A stretch of DNA of 64,000 nucleotides from Hymenobacter sp. 15J16-1T3B (lineage in GTDB: Bacteria > Bacteroidota > Bacteroidia > Cytophagales > Hymenobacteraceae): NCBI RefSeq assembly GCF_020711235.1, contig NZ_JAJFAV010000007.1, positions 248,001 to 312,000 of the forward strand, given 5' to 3'. Within the stretch, counting starts at the first letter, position 1. The number at the start of each line of letters is the position of its first letter. The translations under genes and the position numbers were made by a program. Of this stretch, positions 48,950-55,718 are shown one piece after another. The notes beneath the pieces are model-generated. The model ran no database searches. It was not told the DNA's origin and saw only the letters and a program-made list of their open reading frames with translations.

Positions 48950-49582
48950 CTACGCCTTTTTCTTCCACTTGATGGTGCAGCCGATGGCTTTGGTCGAGCT
49001 GGTCTGCACGGCTTGGCCGGCCAGCAGCTGGCCCATGGCATCTTCCACGTAGCGCTGGGTAGCGGCTTTGGCGTCCTCCGTGTTGTTGTCGATGGCACCG
49101 ATGTAGGCCACTTTGAAGTCTTGGCCGGTGCGCTGCAGCACGTACACGTGCGGGGTGCGAGTGGCGCCGAAGGTGCGGGCCACGTCCTGCGTTTCGTCCA
49201 TCAGGTACGGGAAGGCGTAGTGCTTGTCCTTGGCGCGCTTCTGCATGTCGGCGTAGGAGTCGCCGGGGGCCACCTGCGGGTCGTTGGGGTTGATGGCCAG
49301 CACCGGGTAGCCTTTGGCGGCGTACTTCTGGTTCAGGGCAATGACGCGGTCCTCGTAGGCCCTGGCGTAGGGGCAGGTGTTGCAGGTAAACACCACGATG
49401 TAACCCTTCACGGCCGCGTTGCCGCCCAACGACACCAGCTTGCCGTCGACGTTCTTGAGCTTGAAGTCCGCGACTTTGTCGCCAACCTGGTAGCCGCCCT
49501 CGGCCGGGGCGAAACGGAACGCGGTGCCGACGGTGAGGACCACGGCCAGCAGCGCAAACAAAACAGACAGGGACTTTTTCAT
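48950..49582 (-). CDS. Exported thioredoxin-fold (AhpC/TSA-type) protein
   Basis: A 210-residue protein with a signal peptide (MKKSLSVLFALLAVVLTVGTAF). The redoxin domain shows VGDKVADFKLKNVDGKLVSL, then VVFTCNTCPYARAYEDRVIALNQKY with CxxC at 67-70, and GATRTPHVYVLQ with the cis-Pro. It is probably a periplasmic thiol oxidoreductase or peroxiredoxin-like protein. A TlpA-like gene lies 34 bases upstream in the same direction, so they may be co-transcribed. Confidence 0.9.
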   Translation of the reverse strand: MKKSLSVLFALLAVVLTVGTAFRFAPAEGGYQVGDKVADFKLKNVDGKLVSLGGNAAVKGYIVVFTCNTCPYARAYEDRVIALNQKYAAKGYPVLAINPNDPQVAPGDSYADMQKRAKDKHYAFPYLMDETQDVARTFGATRTPHVYVLQRTGQDFKVAYIGAIDNNTEDAKAATQRYVEDAMGQLLAGQAVQTSSTKAIGCTIKWKKKA

Positions 49583-49616
49583 GCGTTGCGAGAGAAAAAG
49601 GTGAACATCGAAAACT

Positions 49617-50108
49617 CTACGGGGCCTGGGCGGCCAGCACGGCTTTTTCCAGCTCGGCCAGGGTGAGCGGCTGCTCGAAGCGTTGCCGCCGCTGCCGGGC
49701 GTTGTTGAGCACCAGCGTAAAGGGCAAGGCCCCCGACCACTGCCGGTCAATGCCGTCAATGTACGCGTTTTGGTCCGCCTCATTCAGCAGCCATACCCGC
49801 GACTTCAGCCCTTGTTTTTGCACGAACGGCCGCACTTTGGCGTCAAGCTTGGACGGAAAATCCAGGCTCACCAGCAGCACCTGCACCTTCTGGCGGGCGT
49901 ACTTGGCGCGCAGCTGCTCGAAGTGCGGCAGCTCCTCGATGCAGGGCTTGCACCAAGTGGCCCAGAAGTTCACCACGTAGGTGGTGTCGGTGGGGCGTTG
50001 CAATAGTTGCTGCAGGGCGGGCAGCTTCACCACGCGCACCTGCTGGGCGCGGGCGGCGGGGGCCGCGGCCAGCAGCAAAAGCACCAAGGGCCGGACGAGC
50101 TTGATCAT
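49617..50108 (-). CDS. TlpA-like periplasmic thioredoxin
   Basis: A 163-residue protein with a signal peptide (MIKLVRPLVLLLLAAAPAARA). It then has the thioredoxin fold with WATWCKPCIEELPHFEQL (CxxC at 53-56) and GALPFTLVLNN (cis-Pro). It likely reduces disulfides in periplasmic proteins. It lies upstream of the AhpC/TSA-type gene in the same direction. Start fixed by the signal peptide. Confidence 0.9.
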   Translation of the reverse strand: MIKLVRPLVLLLLAAAPAARAQQVRVVKLPALQQLLQRPTDTTYVVNFWATWCKPCIEELPHFEQLRAKYARQKVQVLLVSLDFPSKLDAKVRPFVQKQGLKSRVWLLNEADQNAYIDGIDRQWSGALPFTLVLNNARQRRQRFEQPLTLAELEKAVLAAQAP

Positions 50109-50185
50109 ACGGGACAAACCGGCGCGGGCCGGCAGGGTTCGTTGCGCTACTGACACCGCCGGCCGCGCCGGGGCTGCAAGCGGCC

Positions 50186-50947
50186 TCACTCACCGAGCCA
50201 CCAGCGCCGCCGGGGCTTGGCGCGGGTGCGCAGCTTGTACTTCTCCACCGCGTGCCGCTCGATGTGGGCCAGGGCCTCGTCCACCGAGTCGGTGTAGGTC
50301 AGCAGGTTCAGGTCGCGGGCCGAAATGGTGTGGTGCTGGGCCATTTGCTCGAGCAGTGCGGCCAGCGGCGCCCAGTACTCCCGGCCCACAACCACCACCG
50401 GGAAGTCCTGGATTTTGCCGGTCTGAATCAGCGTCAGCGCCTCGAAGAATTCGTCCATGGTGCCGATGCCGCCGGGCATGATGACGAAGGCGTAGGAGTA
50501 CTTGACCAGCAGCACCTTGCGCACGAAAAAGTAACGACAGGTCAGCCACTTGTCGAGGTAGGGGTTGGGCGCCTGCTCCTGGGGCAGCAGGATGTTCAGA
50601 CCCACCGACAAGCCGCCGGCTTCGCGGGCGCCGCGGTTGGCGGCTTCCATCAGGCCCGGCCCGCCGCCCGTCAGGATGGTGAAGCCCAGCCGGCTCAGCC
50701 CCGCGCCCAGGGCCCGGGCCTGCTCGTAGAAGGGCGTGCCCGCCGCCACCCGCGCCGAGCCAAACACCGACACGCACGGCCCGACGAAGTGCAGGGTGCG
50801 GATGCCGCGGAAAAACTCCCAGAGCACCAGCAGCAGAAACTTCAGCTCGTTGGTGCGCGCCCGGGGACCTTCCAGAAACCGGCGTTCCTGCTGGCGCGCC
50901 GCGGCCGTGGCCTGCGCAGTCGGGGTTGAGGCGTCGGAATCGTTCAT
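50186..50947 (-). CDS. LOG-family (TIGR00730) Rossmann-fold protein
   Basis: A 253-residue protein with the LOG signature: GGGPGLMEAANRGA at 94-107 and PGGIGTMDEFFE at 158-169, where PGGxGTxxE is the active-site motif. Characterised members release free cytokinins from nucleotides or are nucleotide 5'-monophosphate nucleosidases (PpnN-like), so nucleotide salvage is likely. The N-terminal ~40 residues are a basic extension. It is followed by the TlpA gene in the same direction. Confidence 0.93.
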   Translation of the reverse strand: MNDSDASTPTAQATAAARQQERRFLEGPRARTNELKFLLLVLWEFFRGIRTLHFVGPCVSVFGSARVAAGTPFYEQARALGAGLSRLGFTILTGGGPGLMEAANRGAREAGGLSVGLNILLPQEQAPNPYLDKWLTCRYFFVRKVLLVKYSYAFVIMPGGIGTMDEFFEALTLIQTGKIQDFPVVVVGREYWAPLAALLEQMAQHHTISARDLNLLTYTDSVDEALAHIERHAVEKYKLRTRAKPRRRWWLGE

Positions 50948-50984
50948 GGCGGGGCGGGGCTCGGCGGCAAGCTACAACACGAAA

Positions 50985-51008
50985 CCGGCGCCCCGCAGGA
51001 GGCGCCGG
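50985..51008 (-). terminator. Hairpin after the PAS gene
   Basis: Stem CCGGCGCC / GGCGCCGG with an 8-base loop, followed on the minus strand by TTTCG. It lies between the PAS gene stop (51036) and the LOG gene start (50947). Confidence 0.45.
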
Positions 51009-51035
51009 CATCTTACCCGCCCTGCTGGTCGGCGT

Positions 51036-51881
51036 TTAGGCCTGGCCCAGCTGCTGCTTTAGCTGTAGTACTTGGTGCTCCAGGTCCAAGGTCCGGAACG
51101 TCACTTTGGCTTCCAGGTCGGCGTAGGCACGCTCAATGCGCTCCTGCAGTGCTTTTTGCTCGGTGATGTCGGTGCAGGTGCCAAACCACTGCACGATCTG
51201 GCCTTGCTCGTCGCGAATGGGCTTGGCCAGTCCCAAAAACCAGCGGTACTGCCCGTCGCGCCCCTTGAAGCGGTACTCGATTTCGTAGTCGTCGCCGGTG
51301 GCCAGCGAGTGGCTCCACACCTGCCGGGCGCGGGCCTGGTCGTCGGGGTGCAGCAGGTTGTTCCACATTTCGGTGCCCTGGCTCTGCTCCACGGTGTAGC
51401 CCGTGTAATCGATCCAGCGCTGGTTGAAGAAGATGTGGTAGCCGGCCGGGTCGGTGAGCCACACCATCTGCGGAATCTGCTCCACCACGAAGCGGTACTC
51501 GTCGTCGCGGCGCTTGGCCTGGCTGATGTCGCTGATGGTGCCCACGAAGCGCACGGCCTGGGTGCGCGTCTCGTCGAAGTAGGCGCGGCCGGTGGCGCGC
51601 AGCCAGCGCACCAGCCCGTCGGGCGCCACGGTGCGGTACTCGATGTCGTACTCGCCCGAGCCGCGCGGATCCAACGCCTGCTGCACCACCGCGTCGGTGT
51701 GGGCGCGGTCGTCGGGGTGCAGGCCGGCCAGGAAACGCGCGTAATCCACGGGTTCGGTCGGGGGCAGGCCGAACAGCTCCTTGCAGCGGGCCGACCACTG
51801 CAGTTCGCCGCTGATGGGGTTAAAATCCCAGGTTCCGACGCCCGCCGCCTCGACGGCGGCCTGCAATCGGTCGTAGCTCAT
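51036..51881 (-). CDS. PAS-domain protein without a kinase domain
   Basis: A 281-residue cytoplasmic protein with two PAS/PAC units: VGTWDFNPISGELQWS..RVRWLRATGRAYFDETRTQAVRFVGTISDIS and VVEQIPQMVWLTDPAGYHIFFNQRWIDYTGY...YRWFLGLAKPIRDEQGQIVQWFGTCTDITEQKA. It ends in a coiled coil of about 40 residues (RIERAYADLEAKVTFRTLDLEHQVLQLKQQL) that would normally lead into a histidine kinase, but no kinase follows. It may act as a sensor adaptor. The first ATG at 51908 would add nine residues; the start at 51881 (MSYDRLQAAVEAAG) fits the domain edge. Confidence 0.85.
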   Translation of the reverse strand: MSYDRLQAAVEAAGVGTWDFNPISGELQWSARCKELFGLPPTEPVDYARFLAGLHPDDRAHTDAVVQQALDPRGSGEYDIEYRTVAPDGLVRWLRATGRAYFDETRTQAVRFVGTISDISQAKRRDDEYRFVVEQIPQMVWLTDPAGYHIFFNQRWIDYTGYTVEQSQGTEMWNNLLHPDDQARARQVWSHSLATGDDYEIEYRFKGRDGQYRWFLGLAKPIRDEQGQIVQWFGTCTDITEQKALQERIERAYADLEAKVTFRTLDLEHQVLQLKQQLGQA

Positions 51882-51934
51882 GGTTGGGGAAGCGTCGGGG
51901 TGTAGCATCGGGATACGCTCGGCTCGGAAGCGGC

Positions 51935-52297
51935 TCAGGGTTGGGTGAGCAGCACTTCCATGCCCGAAAGAAAGTAGAGGTTAAGCTGGCTGGTGAGGCC
52001 GTCGGCCGACCGGCGCAAGCGGGTAACCAAGGCGCGGGTGCGCTCCTCGGCCAGCTGGATGTCCAAATAAGGGCGCTGCAGCAGCGCGTCGCGCTGCACC
52101 GACCACTGCCCGTCTTGGGTTAACGCACCGGGCGTCTGCACCTGCAAATGCCCGGGTTCCAACCGCAATTGGGTGGCTTGGGCCAGCGCACTGCTGGGGT
52201 CGGTTTGGTTGAGCACCCGGTCGGTTACGTGCCACGCACCAGTCAGGAAATCATCCGGCAGTTGTTGCAGGTTGACGTCGAAGAGCAGATCAGACAT
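51935..52297 (-). CDS. Lipocalin-like small protein, function unknown
   Basis: A 120-residue soluble protein: MSDLLFDVNLQQLPDDFLTGAWHVTDRVLNQ, LRLEPGHLQVQTPG, QWSVQRDALLQRPYLDIQL, LNLYFLSGMEVLLTQP. The GAWHVxDR segment and the alternating strands recall lipocalin-like domains. The ATG at 52297 is preferred over one at 52345 because the domain begins there. Function unknown. Confidence 0.6.
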   Translation of the reverse strand: MSDLLFDVNLQQLPDDFLTGAWHVTDRVLNQTDPSSALAQATQLRLEPGHLQVQTPGALTQDGQWSVQRDALLQRPYLDIQLAEERTRALVTRLRRSADGLTSQLNLYFLSGMEVLLTQP

Positions 52298-52498
52298 GCG
52301 TGGGCGGTAGACGGCGAGACAATGGAGTTGGCAAAGATACCCCAATACGACATATAAAGTTTCAATACCCGGTGCATTAACTACGTATATATACTTACAA
52401 GCACCAAAAACTACGTAGCACTATGACTATATTGGTGTCCTAGGCGTCATTACGGAGCTGGTGCCGACCTTTGCGGCACACTGCTCCGACTACCAGCC

Positions 52499-53350
52499 AT
52501 GCCTATTGCCTTTCCCCGCCTGGCCGCTCTTGGCCTGCCGCTACTGCTGCTCAGCGCTTGCGGTAACGACGACCCCACGCCAACTTCCCCGCCCTTAAGC
52601 GAACATCTGACCCTGGGCAACCCCAGCGGCACTACCGCCGAAGCGGGCAACACCCGCAACTACCTGCTCGATAAGCCGCAGTACGCGCTCAGCTACCACC
52701 GCGACCGGGGCATTCCGAACTGGGTATCGTGGCACCTGAGCGCCGACTGGCTGGGCGCCGCATCCCGGCAGGACGACTTCCGCGCCGATGCCAGCCTGCC
52801 CGCCGGCTGGTACCAGCCCACGGCCAGCAGCTACCAGGGCTCGGGCTTTGACCGCGGCCACCACTGCCCCTCGGCGGACCGCACCAAGTCCGTAGCCGAC
52901 AACTCGGCCACCTTTCTGATGAGCAACATGGCCCCGCAGGCGCCCAACAACAACCAGCGCACCTGGGCCGCCCTGGAGGACTACTGCCGCACGCTCGTCG
53001 GGCAGGGCAACGAGTTGTACATCGTCTGCGGCTCCTACGGCACCGGCGGCACCGGTAGCAACGGCCCGGCCAGCAGCACTGACCAAGGCCGCGTAACGGT
53101 GCCGGCCCGCTTCTGGAAAGTGGTGGTGGTGCTGCCCGTTGGCAACAACGACGCCGCCCGCGTGGACGCCAATACCCGCGTCATTGCCGTCGATACGCCC
53201 AACGACAACGCCATCGGCAGCGCCTGGGGCCCCTACCGCACCACCGTCGACGCCATCGAAACGGCGACCGGGCTGGACCTGCTTTCGGCGGTGAAGGCCA
53301 GCGTGCAGACCGCCGTGGAGGCCCGCACCGACACCGGCCCGACGAGCTAG
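52499..53350 (+). CDS. DNA/RNA non-specific endonuclease, lipoprotein
   Basis: A 283-residue exported nuclease of the NUC/EndA family. Signal with lipobox LLSAC (Cys21), a Pro/Thr linker, then WHLSADWLG, the DRGH motif at 118-121 (GFDRGHHCPSADRT, catalytic His121), and MSNMAPQAPNNNQRTWAALEDYCR with the magnesium-binding Asn. It cleaves DNA and RNA without sequence preference at the cell surface, for nutrient use or defence against foreign DNA. Its stop overlaps the convergent gene's stop. Confidence 0.93.
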   Translation: MPIAFPRLAALGLPLLLLSACGNDDPTPTSPPLSEHLTLGNPSGTTAEAGNTRNYLLDKPQYALSYHRDRGIPNWVSWHLSADWLGAASRQDDFRADASLPAGWYQPTASSYQGSGFDRGHHCPSADRTKSVADNSATFLMSNMAPQAPNNNQRTWAALEDYCRTLVGQGNELYIVCGSYGTGGTGSNGPASSTDQGRVTVPARFWKVVVVLPVGNNDAARVDANTRVIAVDTPNDNAIGSAWGPYRTTVDAIETATGLDLLSAVKASVQTAVEARTDTGPTS

Positions 53351-53685
53351 CGCACCGGCAGCGGCCGCACTTCGCCCGTGAGCTTGTCGATTTCGAAGGC
53401 CGCACGGTTGGGCATGCGCTTGGCCCAGTCGGTGCGCGGCACCAGCGCCTGCCACAGCGCGTCGACTTCCACCAAGCGCGCCGAATCCACGACGTACAAG
53501 TTGGCCTGGGGCTGCTGGCGCAGGTAACGAGCCAGCGCAGCACGGGCATCGGCCTCTGTGGCGGCGCTGGCCGTGGTGGGCGCGGGGGCGTTTTGTACCA
53601 CCGGCGGCTGGTCGGCAGCAGTTCGGGTTTGACAGCTGGCCAGCAGGCAGCACGCTGCCACGGGCAGGATCAGAAAGTAGTTCAT
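53347..53685 (-). CDS. Small hypothetical lipoprotein
   Basis: A 112-residue lipoprotein: MNYFLILPVAACCLLASCQT with lipobox LLASC (Cys18), an Ala/Thr/Pro-rich linker, and a helical region ARAALARYLRQQPQANLYVVDSARLVEVDALWQALVPRTDWAKRM. The stop codon overlaps the stop of the nuclease gene on the other strand by four bases (CTAG). Function unknown. Confidence 0.7.
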   Translation of the reverse strand: MNYFLILPVAACCLLASCQTRTAADQPPVVQNAPAPTTASAATEADARAALARYLRQQPQANLYVVDSARLVEVDALWQALVPRTDWAKRMPNRAAFEIDKLTGEVRPLPVR

Positions 53686-53873
53686 CAGCGAGAAGAATTG
53701 GGAGAAGGCCGGTTTGTTTAGCGCCGCAACGCCCCAGCGGGTTGGCGGGGCAGGCTTACCGGCGGCAAGTTACCGAGTCGGCCCACGCCCTACCCCGCAC
53801 AAGCCCCCGCTATTCTTGCCTGGAAGGTCTGGCCTACCGCAGCCCAGATTGGGCACTCGTTAGCTTGTGCGCC

Positions 53874-54632
53874 TTACATATCCAGCCATTGCTTGAAGGC
53901 GTTGGCGCGGCTGCTGCTCACTATCTGCTCGGCCGCCGAAGCGGGCTTCAGCACCAACGACAGGCGCCCTTTGAAGTAAGGGCGTACCTCCTGCACCGCG
54001 GCGATATGAACGATTAGCTGACGGTTGGCCCGGAAGAATTGCTTGGCGTCCAGCTCCTGCTCTAATTGGTCGAGGGTAAGGTTGATGATGAAGCGCGGGC
54101 CGGCGTGCGTGACCAAAAAAACCACGCCTTCTTCGGCGTAGAAGTATGCCACATCGTCCACCGCCACCGCCTTCATGGCTTGTCCGTGTTTGACCATGAA
54201 GCGCGTTCGAGTCGCCGGGCTGGCAGTCGACTGCACGAGCTGCCGCAGGTTGCCCAAGCCCTGGGCCAGGTGCTGCTGCTGCAGGGCTTCGTGCTTTTTC
54301 AGGGCCTGGGCCACATCCTCCGCCGCAATGGGCTTGAGCAGGTAATCGATGCTGTTGACCCGAAAGGCTTCGATGGCGTACTGGTTGTAGGCCGTGGTGA
54401 AAATCACCGGGCACGTCACCTCCACCTGCCGAAAAATGGCGAAGCTGTTGCCGTCGGCGAGGTGTATGTCGCAGAAAAGCAGGTCGGGCGACTGGTGCAG
54501 CCGCAGCCACTCCACGGCTTCTTCCACCGACTCTACGGTCGCGACAATGTGCGCCTGCGGCCGCAGGCGGCGGATGATGCCGGCCAGGGCTTCGGCGGCC
54601 AGCTGTTCGTCTTCGATCAGGAGTACGTTCAT
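53874..54632 (-). CDS. LytTR-type response regulator
   Basis: A 252-residue regulator: receiver domain with Asp55 in LLFCDIHLADG and Lys in YLLKPIAAEDV, then a C-terminal LytTR DNA-binding domain (RTRFMVKHGQAMKAVAVDDVAYFYAEEGVVFLVTHAG... FFRANRQLIVHIAAVQEVRPYFKGRLSLVLKPASAAEQIVSSSRANAFKQWLDM). It pairs with the kinase at 54629, whose stop overlaps its ATG by ATGA. Probable target genes are nearby, such as the receptor at 55719. Confidence 0.92.
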   Translation of the reverse strand: MNVLLIEDEQLAAEALAGIIRRLRPQAHIVATVESVEEAVEWLRLHQSPDLLFCDIHLADGNSFAIFRQVEVTCPVIFTTAYNQYAIEAFRVNSIDYLLKPIAAEDVAQALKKHEALQQQHLAQGLGNLRQLVQSTASPATRTRFMVKHGQAMKAVAVDDVAYFYAEEGVVFLVTHAGPRFIINLTLDQLEQELDAKQFFRANRQLIVHIAAVQEVRPYFKGRLSLVLKPASAAEQIVSSSRANAFKQWLDM

Positions 54633-55651
54633 GCGTCGGGAGCAGCGGGCAGCAGGGGCAGCCGCACGGTAAAAGTGTCGTCGGTGGCCAGCACGGTCAC
54701 GGGCCGGTCGGTCAGGTGCTGGTAACGCCGCACCACGTTCGGCAGGCCGTGGCCGGTGCCGGGTTCCGGCTCCAGCCGGAGCTGGCGGTTGTTTTCGACC
54801 ACCAGCCAGTCATCTGCCACGAAGAGCCGCACCCGCAAGGGCTGACTTTTCGTGGCGCGGTTGTGCTTGAACGCGTTTTCGAGCAGCAGCTGCAGCACCG
54901 CCGGCGGCACGCGGCAGGCGTGGTATTGCACGGGCACGCGCACCGCAATGTCGAGCGTGTCGCCGAAGCGAGTTTTCATCAGGTAGATGTACGCCTCGGC
55001 CACCCCCAGCTCGGCCCGGAGTGGCACTGTGGCTTGGTCGCTGTGCTCCAGCACCGCCCGGTACACCCCCGAGAGCCGTTGCAGAAACGCCGCCGCCTGG
55101 TCCTGGTTTTTGTAAATCAACGAGCCGAGCACGTTCAGGCTGTTGAACAGGAAGTGCGGGTTGACTTGGCTTTTGAGCGCGGCCAGCTGCGCCTGGTAGC
55201 TTTCCTTCTGCAGCTGATCGGCTTGCCAGTACGCCTGCTGCAGCTTTTTGCGCACCCGTTCACCTTCCACGAAGTAGTAAAAGAACAACGAGGCCACCGC
55301 CGTTACCACCAAGACCAGCCGCACCGCTTGCGGGGGAAACTCGGCGGTGGGAATCAGCAGGTATTGGGGCAGGAACACGAAGAGTACGCTCAGCACGATG
55401 CCCGTGGCGGCTACGGCCGCGCCCTCCAGCAACTTCCGGCTCCAGCCGGGCAAGCCCCCCAACGTTTTAGTGGCCGCGACCCGGGCAATTTGTTCGTGTA
55501 CCCAGAAACAGGCGAGCAGAAAGCAAAAGATGAAGGGCAGTTCCACCATGCCGCGCAGGTCGAAAAACCACAGCGTGCCCAGCTTGATGAAGACGACGGT
55601 GTAAAACCAAGCCACCGCCGTCAGGCCGGCAATTGTAAGGCGTCTTAGCAT
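54629..55651 (-). CDS. LytS-like sensor histidine kinase
   Basis: A 340-residue membrane kinase with four N-terminal membrane helices. The His_kinase (PF06580) motif ALKSQVNPHFLFNSLNVLGSL has phospho-acceptor His166; the ATPase domain shows VLQLLLENAFKHN and GTGHGLPNVVRRYQHLT. There is no separate sensor domain. It overlaps the LytTR regulator gene by four bases and likely phosphorylates it. Confidence 0.9.
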   Translation of the reverse strand: MLRRLTIAGLTAVAWFYTVVFIKLGTLWFFDLRGMVELPFIFCFLLACFWVHEQIARVAATKTLGGLPGWSRKLLEGAAVAATGIVLSVLFVFLPQYLLIPTAEFPPQAVRLVLVVTAVASLFFYYFVEGERVRKKLQQAYWQADQLQKESYQAQLAALKSQVNPHFLFNSLNVLGSLIYKNQDQAAAFLQRLSGVYRAVLEHSDQATVPLRAELGVAEAYIYLMKTRFGDTLDIAVRVPVQYHACRVPPAVLQLLLENAFKHNRATKSQPLRVRLFVADDWLVVENNRQLRLEPEPGTGHGLPNVVRRYQHLTDRPVTVLATDDTFTVRLPLLPAAPDA

Positions 55652-55718
55652 GGCAAGTAGCGGAATGCGGACGGGGGTCCGGGAAGCCCTAGCCCCCGCC
55701 CGCGAGCGGTATCGGGCC

